A DNA stretch of 64,000 nt from CAWIJK01 sp963836375 (GCA_963836375.1 CAWIJK010000001.1:1-64000); one strand, 5' to 3'. Counted from the first letter of the stretch, positions 51,786-60,862 are shown. Numbers and translations are program-made. The notes: generated by a model not told the origin, from the sequence alone.

Positions 51786-52522
51786 CGCTCTGTCCACCCG
51801 ATGAGGGTGGCCACCACCCGGGGGTCGGCCTGCAGCCAGTGGCCGGCTCCGGGGATGATCCGCTGGTCGACCGGGCCCGAGGCGGCCGCGGCCAGCTCGG
51901 TCGCCGCACCCACCGCGACGTCGGGGTCGTCGGAGCCGTGCACGACCAGCAGCGGGCGGTCCCCGAGGCCGGCCGCGGCGGCCATGGGGTCGAGGGCGAC
52001 CAGCTCGGCGGCCCAGGCCGCCGGGTCGGCCGGGAACCCCGGGGTGCTCAGCACGCCGACCGCCCGGCAGCTGGCCACCAGGCCCTGCGGATCAGCGGCC
52101 CACGGTCCGAGATCGGCCGCCGCGGCGAAGGTGGCCACTCCGCAGACCCGGGGTTCCTCGACCGCCAGCCGCAGGGCCAGCGCACCTCCCAGGCCGAACC
52201 CGGCCACGAGGACCCGGCCGTCGGCGCCGACCTCGTTGTCGACGAGGAACCTGAGATCGTCCAGCCAACCCGACGCCGAGAAATCCCCCTCCGAACCGCC
52301 GACCCCCCGGAGGGTGCCCACGGTGACCCGCAGGCCGCACTCCACGCAGAGCCGGTCGGCCAGCATCGGGTACAGGCGACCGGCGACCTCGGCCCCGGTC
52401 CGCCAGCGGGGCAACTCGTGGCAGAGCACCAGCACCACCGGCGGCGCCCCCTGGGGTGCCTCGGTCACATACGAGCGCAGCTGGCCGGCCGGGCCCTCGA
52501 GGATCCGCCACGGGACGGTCAC
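51776..52522 (-). CDS. Alpha/beta hydrolase fold protein lacking nucleophile serine
   Basis: A 248-residue alpha/beta hydrolase-fold protein. VLCHELPRW is the oxyanion strand, VAGFGLGGALALRLA the nucleophile elbow, LLVVHGSDDPDV the acid strand and GAGHWL the histidine loop. At the elbow, the residue that is normally serine in G-x-S-x-G is glycine (GFGLGG), so classical esterase chemistry seems impossible. It follows the acyl-CoA dehydrogenase on the same strand with a 56-base gap and converges on thiE with a 10-base overlap. The GTG at 52522 is the most likely start. It could be a binding protein or use another nucleophile. Confidence 0.75.
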   Translation of the reverse strand: MTVPWRILEGPAGQLRSYVTEAPQGAPPVVLVLCHELPRWRTGAEVAGRLYPMLADRLCVECGLRVTVGTLRGVGGSEGDFSASGWLDDLRFLVDNEVGADGRVLVAGFGLGGALALRLAVEEPRVCGVATFAAAADLGPWAADPQGLVASCRAVGVLSTPGFPADPAAWAAELVALDPMAAAAGLGDRPLLVVHGSDDPDVAVGAATELAAAASGPVDQRIIPGAGHWLQADPRVVATLIGWTERQR

Positions 52523-52578
52523 CGGCCGACGGCACCCCGGCCGGGCACGCCGGGCGCTCTCTCCCCCGGGGGCTTCGC

Positions 52579-53697
52579 TCAGATCCCGATGCGCTGCGCC
52601 AGGAGCTCCCGGTGGTACGCGGGGTCGCCGAGCAGCAGCTCGGAGGACTTGGCCCGCTTGAAGTACAGATGGGCGTCGTGCTCCCAGGTGAAGCCGATCC
52701 CCCCGTGGATCTGGATGTTCTCGGCGGCGGCGTGGAAGTACGCCTCCGAGCAGTACGACTTGGCCAGGCTGGCCACGACCGGCAGCTCCTCGGAGTCCTC
52801 GGCGGCGGCCCAACCGGCGTAGTAGGCGGCGGACTTGGCCGACTCCACCTCCAAGAGCATGTCGGCGCACTTGTGCTTGATCGCCTGGAAGCTGCCGATC
52901 GGCCGGCCGAACTGGATCCGGGTCTTGGCGTACTCGACCGAGCTGTCGAGACAGTGCTGGGCTCCGCCCACCTGCTCGGCCGCCAGGGCCACCGCCGCCA
53001 GGTCGAGCGTCTTGGCCAGCCCTTCGGCTCGGCCCCACCTTCGGTGCCGATGAGCCAGGCCGGGGTGTCGGCGAACTCGAGGCGGGCCTGCTTGCGGGTC
53101 TGGTCCATCGTCGGCAGCGGCGTCTTGGTCAGGCCCTCGGCATCGGCTTTCACCCCGAAGAGGCTCACCCCGCTGGCGCTGCGTCCGGCCACCAGGATCA
53201 GGTCGGCGAGGTGTCCGTCGATCACGAACATCTTGTGGCCGTTGAGCACCCAGTCGTCACCCGACGGCTTCGCCGCCAGAGAGATGCCGTCGAGGTCCCA
53301 GCGCCCGTTGTCCTCGGTGATGGCCAGGGTGCCGATGGTCTCCCCCGAGGCCAGCCCCGGGAGGAGGTACTTCTTGGCCGCCGTCGTCGCCCGAGGTGAG
53401 GACGGCGTTGGCGGCCAGGGCCACCGTCGAGAAGTAGGGGGCGCACAAAAGCGCCGAGCCCATCTCCTCGAGCACCACGATCAGCTCGACGTAGGAGAAG
53501 CCGGACCCCCCGAACTCCTCGGGGATGGTGAGCGACTGGAGTCCCAGCTGGTCGGCCATCTGGCGCCAGACGGCCGGGTCGTAGCCGTCGGTCGTCTCCA
53601 TCAGGCGGCGGACCTCGGTCTCGGGGGACTTCTCCTGGAGGAAACGCCGGACGGCCCGGCGCAGCTCGTCCTGCTCCTCACTGAAGGCGAAGTTCAT
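52579..53697 (-). pseudogene. Acyl-CoA dehydrogenase, two compensating frameshifts
   Basis: A FAD-dependent acyl-CoA dehydrogenase readable in three pieces. N-terminal MNFAFSEEQDELRRAVRRFL to APYFSTVALAANAV in one frame; the middle VLNGHKMFVIDGHLADLILV to TRKQARLEFADTPAW in a second; and the C-terminal LAAEQVGGAQHCLDSSVEYA through FGRPIGSFQAIKHKCADML to IQIHGGIGFTWEHDAHLYFK in the first frame again. Breaks lie near 53385 and 53020, and the two shifts cancel, as expected for isolated sequencing indels. Restored length is about 373 residues. HGGIGFTWEHD is common in actinobacterial FadE proteins of steroid and fatty-acid degradation. The ATG at 53697 is chosen; another lies at 53721. Confidence 0.8.
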
Positions 53698-53879
53698 CGG
53701 GGGCGCCCCCTTCTGGGTCATGGTGCCGGGTCGCCGGGTCGGTTCCCGGGTCCGAGACGAGCGCGTCGTTAGGTGTCTACCAGACCCGCTCACCGGGGGA
53801 CCAGCGCCGTGCTCGGTCCTCGGAGCACCCCGGCGCGGGCCGCGCCGCCCGGGTCCGGGGGCTGTGGGATCCTGGGGAG

Positions 53880-54497
53880 GTGCCAGCGCTCGTCCGGATC
53901 TGGGAGGACGCCACCTGCGAGGTGCACCGCATGGTGGTCGGGCCGATGGACAACAACGTCTACATCCTGCGCTGCCGGCGGAGCGGGGACGCCCTCCTCG
54001 TCGACGCGGCCAACGAGCACGAGGCCCTGCTGGAGGTCTGCGACACCCTCGGGGTGCGAAGCGTGGTCGAGACCCACGGCCACTGGGACCACATCCAGGC
54101 CGTCCCGGCGGTTCGAGAGGCCGGGATCTCGGTGGCCGTGACGGCCGAGGACGCCGGCATGCTCCCCTCCTACGACCTGCTGCTCGAGGACGACTCGGTG
54201 CTCGAGGTCGGACGCCTGCGGGTCCGCACCATCGCCACCCCGGGGCACACGAGGGGCTCGATGTGCTTCGCCGTCGAGGGCACGCCGCTCCTGCTCAGCG
54301 GCGACACGCTGTTCCCCGGCGGTCCGGGCAACACGTCGTTCGAGGGCGGGGACTTCCCGACGATCATCCGGTCGATCGAGGAGCGTCTGTTCGGCCGGTT
54401 CGGTGCCGACACCGTGGTCCTGCCCGGCCACGGCGCCTCGACCACCATCGGTTCGGAGTCCCCCCACCTCCAGGAGTGGATCGACCGGGGCTGGTGA
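53880..54497 (+). CDS. MBL-fold metallohydrolase (glyoxalase II-like)
   Basis: A 205-residue metallo-beta-lactamase-fold protein. Metal motifs in order: THGHWDHIQAV (HxHxDH), the histidine in ATPGHTRGSMCF, the aspartate in LLSGDTLFPGG and the final histidine in VLPGHGASTTI. The pattern fits the glyoxalase II-like hydrolases that cleave thioesters, but the substrate is not known. N-terminal MDNNVYILRCRRSGDALLVD is typical. The GTG at 53880 is the only good start. Divergent from the acyl-CoA dehydrogenase. Confidence 0.87.
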   Translation: MPALVRIWEDATCEVHRMVVGPMDNNVYILRCRRSGDALLVDAANEHEALLEVCDTLGVRSVVETHGHWDHIQAVPAVREAGISVAVTAEDAGMLPSYDLLLEDDSVLEVGRLRVRTIATPGHTRGSMCFAVEGTPLLLSGDTLFPGGPGNTSFEGGDFPTIIRSIEERLFGRFGADTVVLPGHGASTTIGSESPHLQEWIDRGW

Positions 54498-54506
54498 GCG
54501 AGGCGT

Positions 54507-54526
54507 CCCGGGCCGGGCGGCCCGGG
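54507..54526. terminator. Strong hairpin between convergent genes
   Basis: A perfect 8-bp stem (CCCGGGCC/GGCCCGGG) with a 4-base loop in the 36-base gap between convergent stops; all stem pairs are G-C. No U-tract on either side. Confidence 0.5.
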
Positions 54527-54533
54527 GCCGGGA

Positions 54534-56711
54534 TCAGACGGCGGTGGCCGGGTGGCGGGGGGTCTCGACCAACTCGATCCCCTCGGGCAGGCCCTCCACG
54601 CTGACCGCGCCGTCGGCCACGTCCACGTTGACCCGGGAACCGGCGAGGGGGATTCCCTCCACCCGGAGCTCGCCGATCTCGGGGGGCACCATCGGCGACA
54701 GCCAGGTCTTGCCGTAGGGGACCCATGGGTCGAAGCGCAGCAGGGTCCGCAGGCACAAGAGGGGCGAGGCGGCCGACCAGGCCTGGGGCGAGCACGAGGT
54801 CGGGTACCCGACCGGGACGGCCAGCTCGCTCCGGTCGAGCCCGCTGTAGAGCTCGGGCAGGCGGCCGCCTTGGGCCATGCCCGCGTCGAGGAGGGACAGC
54901 ACGATGCGCTGGGCCGGCTCCTCGAACCCGTAGCGGGCCAGGCCCGCCGCGATGATGGCGGTGTCGTGGGGCCACACCGAGCCGCAGTGGTAGCTCACCG
55001 GGTTGAAGCCACCGTTGCCGGTCGAGAGGGTCCGGATGCCCCAGCCGCTGAACATCTCGGGCGAGAGCAGGTGGCGGGCCACCGACGCCGCCCGCTCCTC
55101 GTCGACGATCCCGGTCCACAGGCAGTGGCCCATGTTGGAAGCGATGGAGTCGATCTGGCGCTTGTCGGCGTCGAGCCCCACCGCCAGGTAGCCCCCGTCC
55201 TCCACCCAGAAGTCGCGGTTGAAGGCCTCCTTGAGATCGGCGGCCTTGACCCGGTAGCGCTGGTAGAGGTCCCGGTCGCCGGCCTCGAAGGCGAAGTGGG
55301 CTCGGGCCAGGTAGGCGCTGTAGACGTAGGCCTGGACCTCGCACAGCGCGATCGGCGCCACCGCCACCTTGCCGTCGGCGTAGCGGATCCCGTCCCAGCT
55401 GTCCTTCCAGCCCTGGTTGGCCAGCCCCCTTTCGGTGGCCCGGTGGTACTCGACGTAGCCGTCGCCGTCGGCGTCGCCGAACTCTTCGATCCAGGCCAGT
55501 GCCCGATCGGCGTTCGGCAGGAGCTCGTCGACCAGCCCGGGGGCCAGCCCCCACCGGCGCAGCTCCCCGAGAAGCATCACGAACAGCGGCGTGGCGTCGG
55601 CCGAGCCGTAATAGATGTTGCCGCCCCCGAGCGAGAGCGACGCCGCCTCCCCGAACCGCATCTCGTGGAGGATCCGGCCCGGCTGCTCGTCGTTTCTCGG
55701 GTTGACCTCGGTGCCCTGGAACCGGCCAAGGGTCTGGAGCACCCCGAGGGCCAGGTCGGGGTCCACCAGCAGGGCCATCCAGGCGGTCAGAAGCGAGTCG
55801 CGTCCGAAGACGGTCATGAACCACGGGGCACCGGCGGCCAGGACGACCCGGTCGGGGAAGTCGGGGTCGAAGATGCGCAGGGCGCCCAGGTCCTCGGCAC
55901 TGCGCGCGATGACTGCGCTGAGCCCGTCGTGGTCGGTGCGCACGTGGGGAACCCGCTGGCGCCACCGGGCCAGGCGTTCCGACGGGGTGGCCCGCTCGAC
56001 CGGTTGGCCGCACCGGTACCGGGGCAGCACCAAGGAGGACTCGATCAACGGCACCAGCTCCATGCAGCCCGACCACTGTCCGCGGGCCGGCACCATGACC
56101 TCCACGCGGACCAGGTCCTCGGAGAGGCGCAGCACCGGCGCGTGGCCGGGCCCGTCCATGTTGTCGGGCCCGGCCGACAGCCGGATCTGCACCCCCCGGC
56201 TGGTGGTGCCCCGGCGGTACGAGATGGTGAGGCCGGCCTCGTCGACCGTTCGGGTGATCTCGCCGTCGGGTCTCCCGGCCCGCCCCTCTTTGACGGCGAA
56301 GAGGTCGGCGAAGTCCGAGTCCACGAACACCTCGACCGTGCAGACCGCGGCCTCGCTGCTGAAGTTGTGGATCTGGAGGTCCTCGCGCATCCCCTGGCCG
56401 ACGTAACGGGACCGGAACACCATGAGGGTCGAGTCGGCTCGCCCGCCCGACGGGGCGCCCCGGGAGACGAAGGTGGCCGAGAACGGGTCCTCGTTGAGCG
56501 CCGCCAGCGGCTCGAGACGGCTCCCGTCGATCCGAAGCTCGAGGCGCGACAGGATCCGGGTGTCGCGAAAGAACAGGCCCTGGGCCCCGCCGGGCTCGAT
56601 GTCGCCGTTGCGGTCGCTGATGGCGAAGGTCGACTCGTCGACCAGGGTCACCGCGCCGTGGGACGAATCGACGGCGGCAACCTGCCCCGAGTACGTCCAA
56701 GGAGTTGCCAC
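54534..56711 (-). CDS. Glycogen debranching enzyme-like protein (GDE N-terminal domain + six-hairpin glycosidase)
   Basis: A 725-residue protein with an N-terminal beta domain of the GDE_N_bis type (about 1-215: DESTFAISDRNGDIEPGGAQ, LFFRDTRILSRLEL). A C-terminal (alpha/alpha)6 barrel of the amylo-alpha-1,6-glucosidase type follows, with PWFMTVFGRDSLLTAWMALL, RILHEMRFGEA, YYGSADATPLFVMLL, GWKDSWDGIRYADG and SVWPHDTAIIAAGLARYG. These are typical of proteins that trim alpha-glucan branches or related sugars. I chose the GTG at 56711 because a TACGCT box lies eight bases upstream; GTG at 56735 is an alternative. Single gene, divergent from sufC1. Confidence 0.85.
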   Translation of the reverse strand: MATPWTYSGQVAAVDSSHGAVTLVDESTFAISDRNGDIEPGGAQGLFFRDTRILSRLELRIDGSRLEPLAALNEDPFSATFVSRGAPSGGRADSTLMVFRSRYVGQGMREDLQIHNFSSEAAVCTVEVFVDSDFADLFAVKEGRAGRPDGEITRTVDEAGLTISYRRGTTSRGVQIRLSAGPDNMDGPGHAPVLRLSEDLVRVEVMVPARGQWSGCMELVPLIESSLVLPRYRCGQPVERATPSERLARWRQRVPHVRTDHDGLSAVIARSAEDLGALRIFDPDFPDRVVLAAGAPWFMTVFGRDSLLTAWMALLVDPDLALGVLQTLGRFQGTEVNPRNDEQPGRILHEMRFGEAASLSLGGGNIYYGSADATPLFVMLLGELRRWGLAPGLVDELLPNADRALAWIEEFGDADGDGYVEYHRATERGLANQGWKDSWDGIRYADGKVAVAPIALCEVQAYVYSAYLARAHFAFEAGDRDLYQRYRVKAADLKEAFNRDFWVEDGGYLAVGLDADKRQIDSIASNMGHCLWTGIVDEERAASVARHLLSPEMFSGWGIRTLSTGNGGFNPVSYHCGSVWPHDTAIIAAGLARYGFEEPAQRIVLSLLDAGMAQGGRLPELYSGLDRSELAVPVGYPTSCSPQAWSAASPLLCLRTLLRFDPWVPYGKTWLSPMVPPEIGELRVEGIPLAGSRVNVDVADGAVSVEGLPEGIELVETPRHPATAV

Positions 56712-56719
56712 CGGCTGGC

Positions 56720-56725
56720 AGCGTA
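56720..56725 (-). promoter_or_regulatory. -10 box TACGCT of debranching-like gene
   Basis: TACGCT on the minus strand with eight bases to the GTG at 56711. Confidence 0.4.
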
Positions 56726-56814
56726 CCGGGCGCACCCCAAGGTGCCAGAATCACGAATCGGCGCCGGCCCCCCCCGGGCTTCCCCACCCGGTCGTGGAAA
56801 CCTGACCAAAGGGG

Positions 56815-56820
56815 TAGACT
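56815..56820 (+). promoter_or_regulatory. -10 box TAGACT of sufC1-sufS-sufU, leaderless
   Basis: TAGACT followed by seven bases and GTG at 56828. There is no obvious -35 match at 17 or 18 bases. Confidence 0.55.
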
Positions 56821-56827
56821 TTCCGGC

Positions 56828-57571
56828 GTGACCCCGCTCCTGCAGATCGACCACCTCCACGTGGCAGTGGAGGGAACCGAGATCCTGCGCGGCGTCGACC
56901 TGGTCGTCGGCCGGGGCGAGATCCACGCCCTGATGGGGCCGAACGGGGCCGGCAAGTCGACCCTGGCCGCCACCTTGCTCGGGCATCCGTCGTACCGGGT
57001 GACCGCCGGGACGATCCGGCTCGACGGCGAGGACATCACCGACTGGCCCACCGACGTGCGGGCCAAGGCCGGCCTGTTCCTGGCCTTCCAGTACCCAGAG
57101 GCGATCGAGGGGGTCTCGGTCACCCAGTTCCTGCGCCAGGCCATGTCGGCCCGCAAGGGTGAGGACATCTCGGTGCTCGAGGTCCGCTTCGCCATGAACG
57201 AGTGGATGGAGCGCCTCGGTATGGACCCGGCCTTCGGCGAGCGCCATCTCAACACCGGCTTCTCCGGCGGGGAGAAGAAGCGGAACGAGATCCTCCAGAT
57301 GGCCCTGCTCGAGCCGCGCCTGGCCGTGCTCGACGAGACGGACTCGGGCCTCGACATCGACGCCCTGCGGGTCGTGGGCCGGGGTGTCCACACGGTGCGC
57401 GACAGCCACCCCGAGCTCGGGGTGCTGGTCGTGACCCACTACCAGAGGATCCTCGAGGACCTGCTCCCCGACCGGGTCCACCTGCTCGTCGACGGTCGGG
57501 TCGTCGAGAGCGGCGGGCCGGAACTGGCCCGGCGGATCGAGTCCGGCGGCTACCACGAGTGGCAGTCCTGA
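56828..57571 (+). CDS. sufC: Fe-S cluster assembly ATPase SufC (canonical copy)
   Basis: The ABC-type ATPase of the SufBCD scaffold. 247 residues: Walker A GPNGAGKST (37-45), the SufC-specific FLAFQYPEAIEGVSVTQFLR, signature FSGGEKKRNEILQMALLEP and Walker B AVLDETDSGLDIDALR. It is closer to standard SufC than the second copy at 60963. It is followed one base later by sufS, and then by sufU, but sufB and sufD are not beside it. Confidence 0.93.
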   Translation: MTPLLQIDHLHVAVEGTEILRGVDLVVGRGEIHALMGPNGAGKSTLAATLLGHPSYRVTAGTIRLDGEDITDWPTDVRAKAGLFLAFQYPEAIEGVSVTQFLRQAMSARKGEDISVLEVRFAMNEWMERLGMDPAFGERHLNTGFSGGEKKRNEILQMALLEPRLAVLDETDSGLDIDALRVVGRGVHTVRDSHPELGVLVVTHYQRILEDLLPDRVHLLVDGRVVESGGPELARRIESGGYHEWQS

Positions 57572-57572
57572 G

Positions 57573-58817
57573 ATGGCCGAGCGCGGACCGCTCGACGTCG
57601 AGGTGCTGCGCAAGGACTTCCCGCTCCTGTCGCGCACCGTCCACGACCGCCCGATCGTCTATTTGGACAGCGCCGCCACCGCCCTCCAGCCCCGGGTCGT
57701 CCTGGCCGCCATGGAGCGCTACTACGAGACGACGCACGCCAACGTGCACCGCGGTGTCTACGCCACCGCCGAGGAGGCGACCCGCCTCTACGAGGATGCC
57801 CGGATCACGGTGGGCCGCTTCATCGGCGCCCCCGACCCGGCCCACGAGGTGGTCTTCACCAAGAACACCACCGAGTCACTGAACCTCGTGGCCCACGCCT
57901 GGGGGCGGGCCAACCTGTTGGCCGGCGACGTGGTGGTCCTGACCGAGATGGAGCACCACGCCAACATCGTGCCCTGGCTTATGATGGCCGAGGAGCGGGG
58001 CGTCGAGCTGCGCTACCTCCCGGTGGACGGGGAGGGCCGGCTCGATCTGAGCGGGCTCGACCGGGCACTCGACGGGGCGCGCCTGGTCGGGATCTCGGCC
58101 ATGTCCAACGTGCTCGGCACCATCAATCCGCTGGCCGAGGTGTCGGCGGCGGCCCACCGGGCCGGGGCGCTGGTGGTGGCGGACGGGGCCCAGTCGGTCC
58201 CCCACCTGCCGGTCGACGTCGTCGCCCTCGGGGTCGACTTCCTGGCCTTCTCCGCCCACAAGGCGCTCGGACCGACCGGAATCGGGGTCCTGTGGGCCCG
58301 CAGCGAACTGCTCGACGCCATGCCGCCGTTCCTGGGCGGCGGGGGGATGATCCTCGACGTCAAGGTCGACCGATTCCTCGCCGCCGTCCCCCCCCAACGG
58401 TTCGAGGCCGGCACCCCGCCCATCGCCGAGGCGGTGGGCCTGGCCGTGGCCCTCGACTACCTGGCCGAGATCGGGATGGACCGGATCCGGGCCCACGAGG
58501 CCGAGCTGACGGCCTACGCGCTGGGCGCGCTGGCCGAGCACTTCGGCGACGACTGCCGGGTGTTCGGGCCCCCGGCCGGGCCCGGTCGCGGCGGCGTCCT
58601 CTCCCTAGCCTTCCGAGACGTGCACGCCCACGATCTGGCCCAGGTCCTCGACCAGTTCGCGGTCTGTGTGCGGCCCGGCCACCACTGCGCCAAGCCGCTC
58701 ATGCGCCGTCTGGGCGTTCCCGCCACCGCCCGGGCCTCGATCGGGCCGTACAACGACGAGCACGACGTCGAGATCCTGATCGAGGGTTTGGCCGAAGCCG
58801 GTAGATTGTTCGCGTGA
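57573..58817 (+). CDS. sufS: Cysteine desulfurase SufS
   Basis: A PLP enzyme that takes sulfur from cysteine for cluster assembly. 414 residues with YLDSAATALQPRVVLAAM, THANVHRGVYATAEEAT, TEMEHHANIVPW, the PLP lysine K230 in FSAHKALGPTG and the persulfide cysteine C372 in RPGHHCAKPLM. The ATG is one base after the sufC1 stop. The partner sulfur acceptor is probably SufU, encoded 25 bases downstream. Confidence 0.95.
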   Translation: MAERGPLDVEVLRKDFPLLSRTVHDRPIVYLDSAATALQPRVVLAAMERYYETTHANVHRGVYATAEEATRLYEDARITVGRFIGAPDPAHEVVFTKNTTESLNLVAHAWGRANLLAGDVVVLTEMEHHANIVPWLMMAEERGVELRYLPVDGEGRLDLSGLDRALDGARLVGISAMSNVLGTINPLAEVSAAAHRAGALVVADGAQSVPHLPVDVVALGVDFLAFSAHKALGPTGIGVLWARSELLDAMPPFLGGGGMILDVKVDRFLAAVPPQRFEAGTPPIAEAVGLAVALDYLAEIGMDRIRAHEAELTAYALGALAEHFGDDCRVFGPPAGPGRGGVLSLAFRDVHAHDLAQVLDQFAVCVRPGHHCAKPLMRRLGVPATARASIGPYNDEHDVEILIEGLAEAGRLFA

Positions 58818-58842
58818 TGCCCAGCCCGGCGGCGAGGCGCTG

Positions 58843-59352
58843 ATGCCCGACCTCGAAGAGCTGTACCGCGAGATCATCTTGGACCACTACCGCTCCCCCC
58901 GAAACAGTGGGGAGCTCGAGTCGCCGCCGGCCCACCGGGTCGAGGGCTTCAACCCCCTCTGCGGCGATGAGGTCGTCCTGACCTTCGTGGTGGACGACGG
59001 GACGCTGGCCGACATCAAGATCGCCGGCACGGGCTGCTCGATCAGCCAGTCCTCCGCCTCGTTGATGTCGGCGGCGGTCAAGGGCAGGGAGCTCGGCGAG
59101 GTGAGGCGGCTCATCTCGACCTTCAAAGAGATGATGTCGATCCACGGTTCGAGCCTGGAGGGAAACGGCGCCGAGGGTTCGGGCGGCGAGGAGGGCCCGG
59201 CCGAGGAGGCCGAGGCCGTCGACCTCTCCAAGCTGGGTGAACTGGCCGCCCTCCAGGGCGTGGTCAAGTTCCCGGTCCGCATCAAGTGCGCCACCTTGAG
59301 CTGGAACACCCTGGCCCAGGGCCTGGCCGAGGAGTCCGCCTCCACCTCGTGA
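58843..59352 (+). CDS. sufU: SUF zinc-dependent sulfurtransferase SufU
   Basis: Accepts persulfide sulfur from SufS. 169 residues; zinc ligands C40 and D42 (NPLCGDE), C65 (GTGCSIS) and C149 (RIKCATLSW) are all present. The insertion that marks SufU against IscU is long here (about 104-128) and acidic Gly/Glu-rich (GNGAEGSGGEEGPAEEAEA). The ATG is at 58843; a GTG-ATG pair just after the sufS stop is out of frame. Confidence 0.95.
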   Translation: MPDLEELYREIILDHYRSPRNSGELESPPAHRVEGFNPLCGDEVVLTFVVDDGTLADIKIAGTGCSISQSSASLMSAAVKGRELGEVRRLISTFKEMMSIHGSSLEGNGAEGSGGEEGPAEEAEAVDLSKLGELAALQGVVKFPVRIKCATLSWNTLAQGLAEESASTS

Positions 59353-59358
59353 ACCCGG

Positions 59359-59378
59359 CCCCGACCCGTCGGGCGGGG
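59359..59378. terminator. Hairpin between convergent sufU and LCP genes
   Basis: Eight G-C pairs (CCCCG/CGGGG and CCC/GGG) with one bulged A and a 3-base loop fill the 26-base gap between convergent stop codons. Confidence 0.5.
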
Positions 59379-60848
59379 TCAGGAGGGCGAGCAGGGGACC
59401 GGATCGAACGAGGGCGGCGGCGGGGAGGTCACCGTCGTGGTGGCCACGCTGAGCGTTCCGGCGGCCGATCCGGACCCCGCCGAGGTCCGAAGGGCGGCCT
59501 CGGTGGCGTGGGGCGCCGGTGCCGCCGCCGCGGTCGAGCCCGGGGTGGCGCTCGGGGTGCTGGCCGGGCTGGGGCTGACCACCGGCGGCGGGGTGGCCAC
59601 GAGGTTGGTATCGGGCGGTGGGTCGGTGGGCGTGGTGAGTTGGGACCCGAACGTGTCGACCAGCATCTGTTGGGCCGCCGGCTGGTCGACGAAGAGCACG
59701 TCGCCCCACGGTGAGACGTAGCCGTCGGAGATGGTGGGCAGGGTCTGGGTCAACAGGGCGCTGGAAGAGAAACTGTGGAAGGCGGCGGCGAGGCCGATGA
59801 GCTCGTTCAGGCTGAATTGGTCGTCGATCACGATCCCCTGGGGGAGTGAGCTGAGGAAGCTGTTGATGGTCAGCGGGTTGTACTTGCCCTTGGCCGCGTT
59901 GATCAAGGCCCGCAGGAAGGCCCCCTGGCGCTGGATCCGCCCGAAGTCGCTCGTCCCGTCGTACTGCCAATAGCCGTTCTCGTAGTACTGGTAGTGACGG
60001 CTCCGGGCGACGGCCAGGGCTTGGGTCCCGTCGATGAGCTGGCAACCGGCCGTGGGGATGTTGAGGCCGGACCAGACGTCCTTGGCCGGGTAGGGGAAGT
60101 CGAGGTAGATGCCGCCGAGGGCCGAGACCGCGCCCTCGAGCCCACCGAAATCCACCTGGATCACATGGTTGATCGGGATCCCGAAATTCGCCTCGATCGT
60201 CTGCACCAGACCGTTCGGGCCGTTCCCGAACGACGCGTTGATCCGGTTGAACTGCCCCTCCGAGCTGACGTTCTGCCCGACCATCTGCACCAGGGTGTCG
60301 CGGGGTATCGAGGTGATGGAGATCTGCTTGCTCGCCGGGTCGACGTGCCAGATCATGACCACGTCGCTGCGCTGACCCTGCACCTCGGCTGCGCTGCCGG
60401 CCTGGGCCGCCTGGGCACCGCTGAGCCCGACCCGTGAGTCGGACCCGATGACGAGCATGTTGAAGGGCTGACCCGAGATGGGCTGGTCCAGCGCCGCCAC
60501 GTGCACCTTCGAGAACTGGTCGAAGCGGTACTGCAGGTAGCCGTAGCTGCCGGCGGCCACCAGGAGGATCACCGCCAGCGCCGCGGCGATCCCGCCCAGG
60601 ACCTTGTTCTTCCGGCTCCATTTGGGCTTGCCGCTCTTGCGGGCGCCGGTGCGCCCCGACCGGGCGCCGGCCGAGTCGATCTTGTCCCCGAGGGCGCGCA
60701 GACCCCGCTCGTTGGCGACCGGAGCCCCACTCCCGGCACCCCCGATCTGGGTTCCGAGCGAGCGCAGGCCCTGCTCATAGGACGGGGAGCCGCGCCGGCG
60801 GCCGGCAGCAGGGTCGGGTGCGTCGCCAGGCGGACGACCGCTGGCCAT
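59379..60848 (-). CDS. LytR-CpsA-Psr (LCP) family cell-wall glycopolymer ligase
   Basis: Transfers lipid-linked glycopolymers to peptidoglycan outside the membrane. 489 residues. The cytoplasmic N-terminus (about 1-70, basic and Gly/Ser-rich) is followed by one membrane helix (VLGGIAAALAVILLVAAGSY). The LCP domain has NMLVIGSDSR, RSDVVMIWHVDPASKQISIT, SIPRDTLVQM, GEGQFNRIN-like text, QVDFGGLEGAVSALGG and ARSRHYQYY with FGRIQRQGAFLRAL. The C-terminal 80 residues are Pro/Thr/Ala/Ser-rich and end in a cysteine (PVPCSPS). The ATG at 60848 has a -10 box eight bases upstream. It could use the rhamnose-containing glycan made at 18-24 kb. Confidence 0.92.
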   Translation of the reverse strand: MASGRPPGDAPDPAAGRRRGSPSYEQGLRSLGTQIGGAGSGAPVANERGLRALGDKIDSAGARSGRTGARKSGKPKWSRKNKVLGGIAAALAVILLVAAGSYGYLQYRFDQFSKVHVAALDQPISGQPFNMLVIGSDSRVGLSGAQAAQAGSAAEVQGQRSDVVMIWHVDPASKQISITSIPRDTLVQMVGQNVSSEGQFNRINASFGNGPNGLVQTIEANFGIPINHVIQVDFGGLEGAVSALGGIYLDFPYPAKDVWSGLNIPTAGCQLIDGTQALAVARSRHYQYYENGYWQYDGTSDFGRIQRQGAFLRALINAAKGKYNPLTINSFLSSLPQGIVIDDQFSLNELIGLAAAFHSFSSSALLTQTLPTISDGYVSPWGDVLFVDQPAAQQMLVDTFGSQLTTPTDPPPDTNLVATPPPVVSPSPASTPSATPGSTAAAAPAPHATEAALRTSAGSGSAAGTLSVATTTVTSPPPPSFDPVPCSPS

Positions 60849-60856
60849 GGCGATCA

Positions 60857-60862
60857 ACGGTA
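60857..60862 (-). promoter_or_regulatory. -10 box TACCGT of LCP gene
   Basis: TACCGT on the minus strand with eight bases to the ATG at 60848. It separates the LCP gene from the sufD operon upstream. Confidence 0.4.

Noticed and set aside
54364..57393. Very long open frame (over 1000 codons) on the minus strand
   Set aside because: It is a high-GC shadow of the debranching-like gene and of sufC1 on the other strand; the translation is Arg/Pro/Gly-rich without any domain.
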